In this document: positions 1 to 8,796 of the stretch, piece by piece
Numbering within the stretch: the first letter of the stretch is position 1
Layout: each line of letters opens with the position of its first letter
Source of the DNA: Gemmatimonadota bacterium
GTDB taxonomy: Bacteria; Gemmatimonadota; Gemmatimonadetes; Palauibacterales; Palauibacteraceae
Direction of reading: 5' to 3'
Length of the DNA: 64,000 bases
Assembly (NCBI GenBank): GCA_021295785.1
Contig: JAGWBR010000001.1
Coordinates: forward strand, 62,001 to 126,000
Program-made: the position numbers and the translations under genes
The notes under the pieces: generated by a model
The model's database searches: none
What the model saw: only the letters and a program-made list of their open reading frames with translations
What the model was told of the DNA's origin: nothing

Positions 1-1490
1 TCCAGCGCGCTTATCAAGCGGCTCCGCGTGGTCCGTGGATCGACCACGTCGTCAAGGAAACCCAGCGCCGCGGCCCTGTAGGGATGCGCGAACCTCTCGC
101 GGAAGGCATCTTCCAGTTCGGCGGCCCGTGCGGAAGGATCGTCGGCCGCGGCGATTTCCCGTCGGTGCAGAATGTTGACGGCCCCCTTCGCCCCCATCAC
201 CGCGATTTCGGCCGTGGGCCAGGCCAGATTGAGGTCGCCCCGGATGTGCTTGGACGACATCACGTCGTAGGCACCGCCGTAGGCTTTCCGGAGGATGACC
301 GTCAGTTTCGGAACAGTTGCTTCGCAGTATGCGTAAAGCAGCTTGGCTCCGTGCCTGATGATGCCCGAGTGTTCCTGATCCACGCCGGGCATGAACCCGG
401 GCACGTCCTCGAACGTGACCAGGGGGATGTTGAAAGCGTCGCAGAACCGGATGAAGCGGGCCGCCTTCATGCTGGCGTCGATGTCCAGCACGCCGGCCAG
501 CACAGCTGGTTGATTGGCGATCACGCCCGCCGAACGCCCGCCCAGGCGAACGAACGCGGTAACGATGTTTCTCGCAAACTCGGGCTGCACCTCCAGGACG
601 CTCTCGGCGTCGGCCACGCGGCGGATCACGTCAAGCACGTCATACGATTTGCCCGGGTCGTCCGGTACAATATCGAGCAACTGCTCGGCGGATCCCGCGG
701 GGGGCTCTGCAACGGGGGCGGAGGGCGGGGTCTCGTGGTTATTGGACGGGAGATAGCGGAGCAGGCGGCGCACGCCCAGAATCGCTTCGGCCTCGGTCGC
801 CGACCGAAAATGCGCCACCCCCGACCGCGAGGCGTGCACCTCCGCGCCGCCCAACTCTTCGTGGGTGACTTCCTCGTGGGTCACCGTCTTCACGACATCG
901 GGTCCGGTCACGAACATCTGGCTGATTCCGTCCACGACGAACACAAAGTCGGTGATCGCGGGCGAATAAACGGCTCCGCCGGCACACGGTCCCAGGATCA
1001 CGCTGACCTGCGGAACCACGCCCGAGGCCAGTGTGTTACGGAGGAACAGGTCGGCGTATCCCCCCAGCGAGGCAACGCCCTCCTGAATCCGGGCGCCCCC
1101 CGAATCGCAGAGTCCAATCACGGGCCGGCCGTTCCGGATCGCGAGGTCCATCACGTTCACGATCTTCTCGGCGTTGGCGCTCGAAAGAGAGCCCCCGAAC
1201 ACGGTAAAATCTTGGCTGAAAACGTGTACGGTGCGACCGTCAATGGTCCCGTGGCCGGCAACCACGCCATCACCGGACGGGCGGTTGTCCTGCAGCCCGA
1301 AGTCATGACACCGGTGTTCCACGAACCGGCCCAGCTCGGAAAACGATCCCGGATCAAGCAGGATCGCGACCCTCTCGCGGGCGGTGAGTTTGCCTTTTTC
1401 CCTCTGGGCCTTTGCACGGGCGGCCCCGCCCCCTTCTTCGGCGCGGCGGGCCCGCTCCTCAAGGTCGGCCAGCTTCTGGCGCATGGTCAC
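1..1490 (-). CDS. Acyl-CoA (propionyl-CoA-type) carboxylase carboxyltransferase beta subunit, partial
   Basis: Biotin-dependent carboxyltransferase subunit that moves CO2 from carboxybiotin to an acyl-CoA, most likely propionyl-CoA, in the cytoplasm. The translated minus strand has the family's early KLTARERV motif (about residue 32), SGGARIQEG (about 128-136), the GPCAGGAVYSPA oxyanion-hole stretch (about 165-176) and a later VPGFMPGVDQE followed by GIIRHGAKLLYAY, all typical of PccB/AccD5-like proteins. About 495 residues are present. The C-terminus runs off the left edge, and the last visible residues resemble the usual family end, so little is missing. Starts are GTG at 1490 or in-frame ATG at 1484. 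It lies 16 bases after the upstream lipoprotein gene. A methylmalonyl-CoA epimerase gene at 32415 fits the same propionate pathway. Exact acyl-CoA preference is inferred. Confidence 0.9.
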   Translation of the reverse strand, partial: MTMRQKLADLEERARRAEEGGGAARAKAQREKGKLTARERVAILLDPGSFSELGRFVEHRCHDFGLQDNRPSGDGVVAGHGTIDGRTVHVFSQDFTVFGGSLSSANAEKIVNVMDLAIRNGRPVIGLCDSGGARIQEGVASLGGYADLFLRNTLASGVVPQVSVILGPCAGGAVYSPAITDFVFVVDGISQMFVTGPDVVKTVTHEEVTHEELGGAEVHASRSGVAHFRSATEAEAILGVRRLLRYLPSNNHETPPSAPVAEPPAGSAEQLLDIVPDDPGKSYDVLDVIRRVADAESVLEVQPEFARNIVTAFVRLGGRSAGVIANQPAVLAGVLDIDASMKAARFIRFCDAFNIPLVTFEDVPGFMPGVDQEHSGIIRHGAKLLYAYCEATVPKLTVILRKAYGGAYDVMSSKHIRGDLNLAWPTAEIAVMGAKGAVNILHRREIAAADDPSARAAELEDAFRERFAHPYRAAALGFLDDVVDPRTTRSRLISAL

Positions 1491-1506
1491 GGCGGCGGGA
1501 AGCCTG

Positions 1507-2931
1507 TCAGGAGCCGGCTTGGTTATTCAACACCGTGTCACGCGGAGCCAGCGGCGGCGGCGCCGCCCGCACCTCCCGGAGCCAAGCGAGGATCTGGCCG
1601 GGGTCGGGCTCGGTCAGCGCGCCGTCCAGGATCATCCTGACCTGCGGGTCGCGCGAGACCGATGCGCGGTCCGGTTCAAGCACTATCTGCCCGGTCGCTC
1701 CGTGCATTTCCGTTCCTTCGGCCAGAACACGGGATATGCCCGCTCGATCAGGGTACCGGGCCTGGGCAAGGCTCTCAAGGATCAGTCGAGCTACGTCGTA
1801 ACCCAGCGCCGGGGGCATGCCCACCCGCAACGGCTTGTCGTAGGCGTTTTCGTAGGCGTGGCGGAACCGTTCCCATTCCGTGCTCGAAGAACTCTGATCC
1901 ATCCACAGGCCGACCACCCTGTAATCCGAGGCGAAGTCGCCTAGGCGCCTCAAAACGGTCGGGTCTCCCCAGGGCTGGTTCCCCAGAACCACCACGTCGT
2001 GAAGTCCGAAATAGAACAACTGCGGGGCGGTCCGGAGAACAAGAGCCGTGGTCGGGGCGGGTGCGAACACCAAATCAACGCCGGCGCGGCCGATCCGCCC
2101 GATGGGATCGCTGTAGGTGGAGTCGGATGCCTGGAAACGCTCGCGGGCAAGTACCTGGCCGCCCGCCTGCGTGAATGCGTCCTGAAAGGCATCCGCCGCG
2201 GCGTCCATGCCCGGACCGACCGGGGCCAGAATCCCGGCCCTCGTCAGGCCGAGTTCTACAACCGCCCATGCGGCCAGTGCAGCCGCGGGGATTCGCTCTC
2301 TTTCCTCCAACCCGTATATGGTGTGAACCCCCGAACCACCGGGGAACTCGCCGGAAACCGTGGGACTGATAACCGGGAGGCCGAACCGTGCTCCCATTCG
2401 CTGGACCTCACCAAAAACCTCTTCCCGCAGCGGACCGGCCACGGCCACCACGCCCAGGGACTCAAGACGGCGGAGCGCGGCCACGGCCTGCTCGGGATCC
2501 GAACCAGAATCTTCGTACGCCACCCTGGCCATGAAGGCGTTGTCTCCGGCCGCGCCCTCGTTCCACGCGCCGATCGCAACGTCAATCCCTTCACGGATCG
2601 CACGGCCCAAGTCGGCCCAGTCGCCCGTCAGAGGCAGGACCACACCGATCAGAGGTTCGGCGCCCCTGCCTCCCCCCGCCAGCGGGCGGTCTCTTTCACC
2701 GCGGCCTCCGTCGGACTCTCTTCCGCCTGATTCCGCCCCGGGCGGCACTCCGGCCTCGAAGCCGTTGGCTGGAAGCCGCCCGATTTCCGGGGTTTCCGAA
2801 CTGCTGCTTCCGAAGGCGCATGCCGCGGCCGCGGCCAAGAGGAAGCACCCTGCCCAAACACCTCGACCCGTCTTCGCCGCGGCGGGCGACACCCGTGCCG
2901 TAGCCGGGTGGTGGACAGTGGCGTCCGGCAT
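1507..2931 (-). CDS. Periplasmic-binding (branched-chain amino acid receptor-like) lipoprotein
   Basis: A 474-residue exported protein. The N-terminus has a hydrophobic stretch ending in a Cys (LLAAAAAC, about residues 32-39), which looks like a lipoprotein signal, then a low-complexity Gly/Arg/Glu linker to about residue 90. From about 92 onward it reads as a Peripla_BP_6 type-1 periplasmic-binding fold, beginning GVVLPLTGDWADLG and continuing with a typical RRLESLGVVAVAGP segment. Such proteins bind small ligands for ABC importers, or act as penicillin-binding-protein activators (LpoA-like). No ABC permease or ATPase gene adjoins it, so transport is not supported by context. It sits 5 bases after rpsA and 16 bases before the carboxylase gene. 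Ligand unknown. Confidence 0.8.
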   Translation of the reverse strand: MPDATVHHPATARVSPAAAKTGRGVWAGCFLLAAAAACAFGSSSSETPEIGRLPANGFEAGVPPGAESGGRESDGGRGERDRPLAGGGRGAEPLIGVVLPLTGDWADLGRAIREGIDVAIGAWNEGAAGDNAFMARVAYEDSGSDPEQAVAALRRLESLGVVAVAGPLREEVFGEVQRMGARFGLPVISPTVSGEFPGGSGVHTIYGLEERERIPAAALAAWAVVELGLTRAGILAPVGPGMDAAADAFQDAFTQAGGQVLARERFQASDSTYSDPIGRIGRAGVDLVFAPAPTTALVLRTAPQLFYFGLHDVVVLGNQPWGDPTVLRRLGDFASDYRVVGLWMDQSSSSTEWERFRHAYENAYDKPLRVGMPPALGYDVARLILESLAQARYPDRAGISRVLAEGTEMHGATGQIVLEPDRASVSRDPQVRMILDGALTEPDPGQILAWLREVRAAPPPLAPRDTVLNNQAGS

Positions 2932-2936
2932 TCGGC

Positions 2937-5051
2937 CTAGTCCCTGGTCGAGTCTGTCCCTGTATCCGAACCCGCTGCCGACTCTTCTTCAGACTCGTCC
3001 TCAGACTCCCCGTCCGGTTCGTCTTCAGATTCGCCTTCCGACTTGTCTGCCTCGCCTGCCGGTTCGTCTTCGGTCTCATCCTCGGACTCACTTGCCGGCT
3101 CGTCACCGGACTGATCTGCAGGCTGATCTTGAGGTTCGTCTTCCGTGGCAGCGCTGCCCTCGGACTCAGTTACGCCCAACACCATCCGGCGGTTGATCAC
3201 GTCGGTTTCCAACACGCGCAGCTGGAGTTCGTCGCCTGCCGAGTACCGGTCAGCCGGACGCTGGGCCGAAGCGTCGAGCCCGAGTTGGGTCATCGGCACA
3301 AATCCCTCCACATCTCCCCCCAGATCAACGACCACGCCCTTCTCGTCGAGGCGCACTATGGTCCCCGTCAGTTCGGTACCCGGATTGTATTCGGTAGCCA
3401 TGTCGTACCACGGATCTTCCCGCACCTGCTTGAGGCCCAGCGAAATCCGCTTCTGATCCGGATCGATCGACAGCACCACAACCTCGACCGTCTCTCCCTT
3501 GCGGAGCACTTCGGACGGGTGCTGAACCCGGCGGGTCCAACTCATGTCGGAGATGTGTACAAGTCCGTCGATGCCCGCCGCCACCTCCACAAACGCACCG
3601 AAAGAGGTCAGGTTGCGGACAACGCCCTTGATCCTGGTGCCCGGTGGGTACTGGGGCGGAAGTGCGATCCAGGGATCCTCCTCGACCTGTTTCATCCCGA
3701 GAGAGATCTTCTGGCCCTCCTCGTTGACCCCGAGGATGACGCACTCGACTTCCTGGTTGGCCTCCACGAGTTGGGAGGGGTGTCGCACGGTCCGGGTCCA
3801 CGACATCTCGGAGATGTGCACCAGCCCTTCGATGCCCTCTTCAAGCTCGATAAAGGCACCGTAGTTGGTAATGGAAACCACGCGGCCGGCGACCCGGGCG
3901 CCAACGGGGTATTTCTCGGCCACATTCTTCCAGGGATACTCCTGGAGTTGCTTCAGGCCGAGCGAAATCCGCTCACGGTCCCAGTCAATATCCAGAATCT
4001 TGATTTCCAGCTTCTGACCGACATCGCAAATCTCCGACGGGTGGCCGACGCGGCCCCACGACATGTCGGTGATGTGAAGCAGCCCGTCCATGCCGCCCAG
4101 ATCGACAAAGGCGCCGAAGTCCGTGATGTTCTTGACGATGCCCTCGCGGGTGTCGCCGGCGGAAATGATCTCCTTGAGTTCTTCCCGCTTGCCGGCCCGC
4201 TCTTCTTCCAGCAGGACCCGGCGGCTCACCACGATGTTCCTGCGGCGCTTGTTGAGCTTGAGGATGCGGAAATCGAACTCTTCGCCGACGAGGTCGTCCA
4301 CGTTGGAGACACGGCGCAGGGCGATCTGCGATCCCGGTAGGAAGGCGTCCACACCCATCAAATCGACCGTGGCACCGCCCTTGATCCTCCGCTTGATCCG
4401 TCCGCGGACCGGGACCTCTTCGTCGAAGGCCGTCTTGATCTCCTCCCAGACGCGCAGAAAGTCGGCCTTGCGCTTGGAAAGAACCACCACTCCGCGCTCG
4501 TTCTCAAGGTTCTCAAGGAGGACATCCACCTTGTCGCCCTCCTTGACCTCATCCGGGTCGGAGAACTCGTCGAACGAGACAGCTCCTTCAGATTTGAATC
4601 CCACATCCAGCAGGACTTCGGTGTCGGTCTTGCCGATTACGGTTGCCGAAACAGTCTTGCCTTCGGCGATGTCGGTGAGCGTGCCGTCGTACATCGCCAG
4701 CATCTCGTCGTACTCGTCGTCTTCGTACGCCGTGTCGTCGCGCGGATCGGCATCGGGGTCAAGGTCGATCCGACTGAGGGTCATCGGTGCCGGTCCGGGA
4801 GCCGGCCGGGGTTCCTCGTCCTCCTGCTGTTCTTGCTCCTCTTGATCGTCGACGTCAGCAGCCTGGTCGGCGTCAACTGACTCGCCGGAATCGCCCGATT
4901 CGGGGGAAACCGTGTCAGAGGAGGAAAAATCCTCCGCGGTGTCCGCAGGGGCGTCGGCTGCGGGAGCCTGGTTGTCGAGGTTCTCGGGGGCCGCGGTTTC
5001 GCTGCCGGAATCTTCGTCGGAGCCGTTATCGGCTTTCGGGTTTTCGGTCAT
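2937..5051 (-). CDS. rpsA: 30S ribosomal protein S1
   Basis: Ribosomal protein S1, which binds mRNA on the small subunit and helps unfold and place it for initiation. Six S1 (OB-fold) repeats run from about residue 128 to 640 of 704, including repeated GLVHISEMSW / GLVHISDMSW cores with HPS followed by ISLGLKQ or ISLGMKQ. The repeats are flanked by strongly acidic low-complexity regions: residues 1-115 and the last 65 residues (Glu/Asp/Ser/Pro-rich). The open frame extends 24 codons further upstream, but ATG at 5051 (MTENPK...) is a more natural start than the basic, Pro/His/Cys-rich extension. It follows cmk and aroA, the same order as aroA-cmk-rpsA in proteobacteria. Family identity is certain. 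The role of the acidic tails is unknown. Confidence 0.96.
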   Translation of the reverse strand: MTENPKADNGSDEDSGSETAAPENLDNQAPAADAPADTAEDFSSSDTVSPESGDSGESVDADQAADVDDQEEQEQQEDEEPRPAPGPAPMTLSRIDLDPDADPRDDTAYEDDEYDEMLAMYDGTLTDIAEGKTVSATVIGKTDTEVLLDVGFKSEGAVSFDEFSDPDEVKEGDKVDVLLENLENERGVVVLSKRKADFLRVWEEIKTAFDEEVPVRGRIKRRIKGGATVDLMGVDAFLPGSQIALRRVSNVDDLVGEEFDFRILKLNKRRRNIVVSRRVLLEEERAGKREELKEIISAGDTREGIVKNITDFGAFVDLGGMDGLLHITDMSWGRVGHPSEICDVGQKLEIKILDIDWDRERISLGLKQLQEYPWKNVAEKYPVGARVAGRVVSITNYGAFIELEEGIEGLVHISEMSWTRTVRHPSQLVEANQEVECVILGVNEEGQKISLGMKQVEEDPWIALPPQYPPGTRIKGVVRNLTSFGAFVEVAAGIDGLVHISDMSWTRRVQHPSEVLRKGETVEVVVLSIDPDQKRISLGLKQVREDPWYDMATEYNPGTELTGTIVRLDEKGVVVDLGGDVEGFVPMTQLGLDASAQRPADRYSAGDELQLRVLETDVINRRMVLGVTESEGSAATEDEPQDQPADQSGDEPASESEDETEDEPAGEADKSEGESEDEPDGESEDESEEESAAGSDTGTDSTRD

Positions 5052-5226
5052 GTTGGGGGACGGTGGTGCGCCGACAGCGCGAAGGACACAACAATGCGGT
5101 CGGCGTGGTTTGTGGTGAAGCACCCGGACGGGACCGCTTGGTGCGGCCGGGGTGCATAACTCCGGTTAATTCTAGGGTAAACCCCAGACCCCCGCCACCA
5201 AAGCGGTGGGTCGGCACTGTCGGGGC
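5052..5226 (-). promoter_or_regulatory. rpsA leader: stem-loop and -10-like box
   Basis: This 175-base interval separates cmk from rpsA in an otherwise tightly packed string. Read on the minus strand, it holds a small perfect stem (5 bp, CCACC/GGTGG, 5195-5209) soon after the cmk stop, with no U-run after it, and then a TAGAAT box (5169-5174) about 120 bases before the rpsA ATG. No convincing -35 hexamer precedes the box. An internal rpsA promoter and a leader available for S1 autoregulation are inferences from this spacing. Confidence 0.3.
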
Positions 5227-5895
5227 TCAAGCCCCCAAGAAACGATCCTCAATCTTTTCCAGAACGGCCGCGACCGATTCGTCCAGGTTGAGCCCGCTGT
5301 TGTCGATCTCGACCGCGTCTTCGGCACGGGTGAGGGGCGAAATGGCCCGCAAGCTATCGCGCCGATCGCGTGCTTCGAGTTCGGCCGCCTGTGCCCGCAG
5401 AGCTTGGTCCCGCTCCACCGGGCTGGCCCCACCCCCAAGGGTGTCGGCTTGGATCAGCCGTCTCCGGGCTCTCTCCCGCGGGTCCGCGGTCAGGAACACT
5501 TTCAGGACTGCGTCGGGGAACACCGTCGTCCCGATGTCGCGGCCGTCACAGACCAGATTGAACTTCCGTCCGGCCTCACGCAGGTGCCTGCCTACCAGGT
5601 CGCGCACCGCGGGCGAAGTTGCCGTCTCCGCTACCGCCGCCACTACTTCCGGCGACGAGAGTTCCGGTCCCGGGCGAACGCCGTCTACCGTCAGTTCCAG
5701 ACCGCCTGGTCCAAGGTTCAGATGCAATTCCATCTGACCTGGATCCGCCCCGGCGCCATGCTTCAGCAGCCACCACGTAACTGCCCGGTACAGCATCCCG
5801 GAACTGAGGTGGGTCCACCCGATTTCGGCGGCCACCCGCCTTGCTACGGAGCTCTTCCCCGCTGCCGCGGGCCCGTCGATCGCTATGACGCCCAC
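5227..5895 (-). CDS. cmk: Cytidylate kinase
   Basis: Phosphorylates CMP and dCMP to the diphosphates using ATP, in the cytoplasm. The 222-residue length is usual for bacterial Cmk. The P-loop GPAAAGKSS is at residues 8-16, followed by the LSSGMLYRAV segment that contacts CMP, and CDGRDIGTTVFPDA in the centre matches the family's DGRDIGT signature. The start is GTG at 5895, whose first base is the last base of the aroA stop (TAGTG), so the two are probably translationally coupled. rpsA follows 175 bases downstream. Confidence 0.95.
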   Translation of the reverse strand: MGVIAIDGPAAAGKSSVARRVAAEIGWTHLSSGMLYRAVTWWLLKHGAGADPGQMELHLNLGPGGLELTVDGVRPGPELSSPEVVAAVAETATSPAVRDLVGRHLREAGRKFNLVCDGRDIGTTVFPDAVLKVFLTADPRERARRRLIQADTLGGGASPVERDQALRAQAAELEARDRRDSLRAISPLTRAEDAVEIDNSGLNLDESVAAVLEKIEDRFLGA

Positions 5896-7190
5896 TAGCC
5901 CTTGAACCGTTTCAGTTCTTTCCAGTACCCGGGAAAGGAAATGTCCGCGACCTTGGGATCGTCCACTTCGATGCCCGCGCCGGTCACCAGGCCCAGCGCC
6001 CCGAAGGCCATGGCGATGCGGTGGTCACCGAAGGCCCTTACCGCTCCGGCCAGCCTGTTCGGGGTGCCCGGCGCGCGCCCCCGGACCGAAATCCCGTCGA
6101 CACGCTCATCCACTTCCACGCCCAGAGCTTCCAGGTTGGCGGCGATTGCAGCAATCCTGTCGGTTTCCTTGACTCGCAGTTCCGCGGCATCCCGGATCTC
6201 GGAAACACCGTCCGCTACGGCCGCCAGCACCGCGGCTGCGGGAAGTTCGTCGATCAGCCGCGGTATATCGGCCCCTCCGACCGAAAACGGGCGCACGCGG
6301 TCCGGGGGCTTGACGGTCCACGACTGCACTGGTTCTCCCGCCCGAGGTGGATGCACTTCCCTCTCTACGGTTGTCCCCGTTTGTTCGACAAGGTCGAGGA
6401 AGGCCGTTCGACCCGGGTTGGCGGAGACATCGGCCAGGTGTACTGACCGCCTGGCCAGGATACCCGCCACTATCAGGAACGCCGCCGAGGACGGATCGCC
6501 GGGAATATCCAAGGTGAACCCGGCCAGCTCCCCGTCCCAACCAGACGGATCAAGTATCACCCGCCCCTCTCCCCGCCGGTCCGGGTCGAAGTCAACCGGG
6601 GCACCCATCGCGCCGAGCATCCGTTCGGTATGGTCGCGCGAGAGCGCGGGTTCTTTGACTTCGACCCGGATCCCACCGGTCAGACCCGCCAGCAATAACG
6701 CCGATTTGACTTGGGCGCTGGCCACGCGCGGCCTGTGGACCAGCGTGCGGAGTGACCCGGTGGCCCTCGGCCGAAACTGCACCGGCAGCGTATAGGCCCC
6801 GCCGGGCAGGTCGAGCCTGGCACCCATCGCCTGCAGTGGGTAGAAAACCCGGCGCATGGGCCGGGTTCTCAGCGATGCATCTCCGTCCAGGCGGGCTTTG
6901 AGCCCCAACCCGGTGAGAATCCCGCTAACGAGCCGCGCGGTGGTGCCCGCGTTGCCACAATCAAGCGTCCCCACGGGCGACCGGAGGCGGCACCCGCCCC
7001 GGATTGTCCCCCCGGTCTCCCCGTCGTCCAGGGAAAATTTCGCCCCCAGCCCCTCCATGACTCTGATGCTGCTGCGCACATCTTCGCCCCCGGGCAGATT
7101 GGCCACGGTCGAATCGGACCCGGCCAGGGGCGCGAACAGCACGGCCCGATGCGCAATCGACTTGTCTCCGGGTAACCGGAAAGAAATCAA
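5895..7190 (-). CDS. aroA: 3-phosphoshikimate 1-carboxyvinyltransferase (EPSP synthase)
   Basis: Sixth step of the shikimate pathway: joins phosphoenolpyruvate to shikimate 3-phosphate. The protein has 431 residues, the usual length. It begins with the substrate-binding LPGDKSIAHRAV segment (from residue 6), has CGNAGTTARL at about residues 76-85, and a C-terminal DHRIAMAFGALG motif. The start is TTG at 7190, chosen because it puts the PGDKS motif at the expected distance from the N-terminus and lies 3 bases after the rnz stop. No in-frame ATG lies nearby. It overlaps cmk by one base. Confidence 0.95.
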   Translation of the reverse strand: MISFRLPGDKSIAHRAVLFAPLAGSDSTVANLPGGEDVRSSIRVMEGLGAKFSLDDGETGGTIRGGCRLRSPVGTLDCGNAGTTARLVSGILTGLGLKARLDGDASLRTRPMRRVFYPLQAMGARLDLPGGAYTLPVQFRPRATGSLRTLVHRPRVASAQVKSALLLAGLTGGIRVEVKEPALSRDHTERMLGAMGAPVDFDPDRRGEGRVILDPSGWDGELAGFTLDIPGDPSSAAFLIVAGILARRSVHLADVSANPGRTAFLDLVEQTGTTVEREVHPPRAGEPVQSWTVKPPDRVRPFSVGGADIPRLIDELPAAAVLAAVADGVSEIRDAAELRVKETDRIAAIAANLEALGVEVDERVDGISVRGRAPGTPNRLAGAVRAFGDHRIAMAFGALGLVTGAGIEVDDPKVADISFPGYWKELKRFKG

Positions 7191-7193
7191 GCG

Positions 7194-8276
7194 CTAATGC
7201 CCCGCCCCGAGGCGGCCGCCCAACCTCCCGAGCAACCCCGGTCGCTGCCGCGTCCTGACATCGGCCTGGTCGCCGGCTTCTTGCACGGCGGAGGCACCCG
7301 CGCCCCCTCCCGCGGTGGCCCTGTCACGGGCATGCGCGTCAGTGGTCCGGTTCTCCTCATCGTCAAGGCCCACCTGGATCTCAAGTCCGTCACGGGCCAG
7401 GCGGGCCCGGGGGAAAACGGCGCGGGCCTCGGCCAGCAAGTCCCTGGCACCGCGCTGGCGGGCGCTGATATGGGTGAGCACCAGGTCCTTTACCCCGGCC
7501 CGAACGGCCAGGCGCGCCGCCTGTGCGCCGGTGGAGTGGCGCGTCTCCCGTGCGCGACGTCGGTCCGACGAGCCGAAGGTCGCTTCGTGGATCAGGAGAT
7601 CGGCACCGACCGCGACCTCGGCGACGCGGTCGCACGGAGCAGTGTCTCCCGTGTAGACCACTCTCCGGCCGGGACGCCGCGGACCAACCAGCTCCGCGGA
7701 TTCGATTTTGCGGCCGTCGTCCAGCACGACGTCTTCCCCCGAATGGAGTCTCGCGAACAACGGCCCCTCGGGCACTCCCAGTTCGCGGGCGAGTTCTACG
7801 TTGAACCGGCCGGAACGGTCTTCCTCGACGAGAGCGAAACCGACCGACACTTTGCCGTGGTCGGTCTCGAACGCCTCGATCCGGAATCCGTCCCCTTCGA
7901 TTGCATCGCCCGGTCCCAGTTCCCGCACGGGCACGTCGAACGAAAGGCGGTCGCCCCCAAGGTCTCTAGCATCTCGCAGGACGGAGCTGCTCCCGGGGGG
8001 TCCCCAAAGCGTGATGGGTTGCTGTCGGCCCTGCAGGGTCAGGGTACGGAGCAGCCCGGGAATGCCCAGATAGTGGTCAGCGTGAAGATGGGTGATCAGG
8101 ATGTCCCCTGCCGAAAACCCCACGCCGTACTTCATCATCTGCCGCTGGGTACCCTCGCCGCAGTCGAACAGGAAGTGCCGGCCCTTGCGGCTTACAGCCA
8201 GCCCGGAGACGTTGCGCGACACCGTGGGGCACGCAGACGCAGTGCCCAGGAACATTACCCGCAGGACCGCCTCCAC
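7194..8276 (-). CDS. rnz: Ribonuclease Z (tRNA 3'-processing endonuclease)
   Basis: Zinc-dependent metallo-beta-lactamase nuclease that trims tRNA 3' trailers. The 360-residue protein has the zinc motif HLHADH (H63, H65, D67, H68), the FLFDCGEGTQRQ segment before it, YTGDTAPC in the middle and a C-terminal LVLTHISARQ, all expected for RNase Z. The last 50 or so residues (about 310-360) are a Gly/Ala/Arg-rich low-complexity tail absent from typical enzymes of about 305-320 residues. It lies 13 bases after the unknown gene at 8290 and 3 bases before aroA. Confidence 0.93.
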   Translation of the reverse strand: MEAVLRVMFLGTASACPTVSRNVSGLAVSRKGRHFLFDCGEGTQRQMMKYGVGFSAGDILITHLHADHYLGIPGLLRTLTLQGRQQPITLWGPPGSSSVLRDARDLGGDRLSFDVPVRELGPGDAIEGDGFRIEAFETDHGKVSVGFALVEEDRSGRFNVELARELGVPEGPLFARLHSGEDVVLDDGRKIESAELVGPRRPGRRVVYTGDTAPCDRVAEVAVGADLLIHEATFGSSDRRRARETRHSTGAQAARLAVRAGVKDLVLTHISARQRGARDLLAEARAVFPRARLARDGLEIQVGLDDEENRTTDAHARDRATAGGGAGASAVQEAGDQADVRTRQRPGLLGRLGGRLGAGH

Positions 8277-8289
8277 CCCGTGTTCTCCC

Positions 8290-8796
8290 CTACTCCGCTT
8301 CCGGGACGGACGCCGGGGCCTGCCGGAGCTCGGCCTTGAGCCACCTCGCTGCCCTCAGGTGAAGAACCTCGCCCGGGTCGGCGGCAGGGTCGTGGTTGGG
8401 GCTGTTCCTCGGGATCAGGCGCACCGCTGCCTCGTGCGAAAGGCAGACGGCCCTGGCACCCGTCGCATCGGCAGCGGAGGCGCGTTCGCTCCAAACCGGG
8501 CCCGTCGCCTGGACCAGCCAAACCGACTCACCGACCACGATCCTGCATTCCGTCGGGGTCAAGGGGACGGCCTGTTCCCAGAGTCCCCTCATGGCGGCGA
8601 CGCCGATGCGCTCAACACTGGTGTCCGGCTGCAACAGCACCCGGCGGTCGTCATCACCACGGGCGGCCGGGGCCATGTCGCCGGCAGGCAGGAAATAGCC
8701 AAGCCCGGTGCCGGAGGCCGTGCGCCGTGCGTCGAACAAGACCCAGCGCCGGTCTCCAACCTCGAAATGCCGCCCCGGCCTCTCGGATCCGATCAT
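8290..8796 (-). CDS. Conserved-looking hypothetical protein coupled to E1-alpha gene
   Basis: A 168-residue protein that I do not recognise. It has no signal peptide and no membrane segment, and no clear catalytic motif. It contains two Trp-rich strands (RRWVLFDARR near the N-terminus, ESVWLVQATGPVW in the middle) suggesting a beta-rich soluble fold. ATG at 8796 overlaps the E1-alpha stop as ATGA, so the two are probably co-translated. rnz follows after 13 bases. Base composition matches neighbours, so it is very likely a real gene. Confidence 0.7.
   Translation of the reverse strand: MIGSERPGRHFEVGDRRWVLFDARRTASGTGLGYFLPAGDMAPAARGDDDRRVLLQPDTSVERIGVAAMRGLWEQAVPLTPTECRIVVGESVWLVQATGPVWSERASAADATGARAVCLSHEAAVRLIPRNSPNHDPAADPGEVLHLRAARWLKAELRQAPASVPEAE

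Noticed and set aside
84-1640. A 518-codon open frame on the plus strand at the left edge
   Set aside because: It mirrors the carboxyltransferase gene on the minus strand, whose motifs are unmistakable.
3129-4340. A 403-codon open frame on the plus strand opposite rpsA
   Set aside because: It is antisense to the S1 repeats and its apparent internal repeats simply mirror them.
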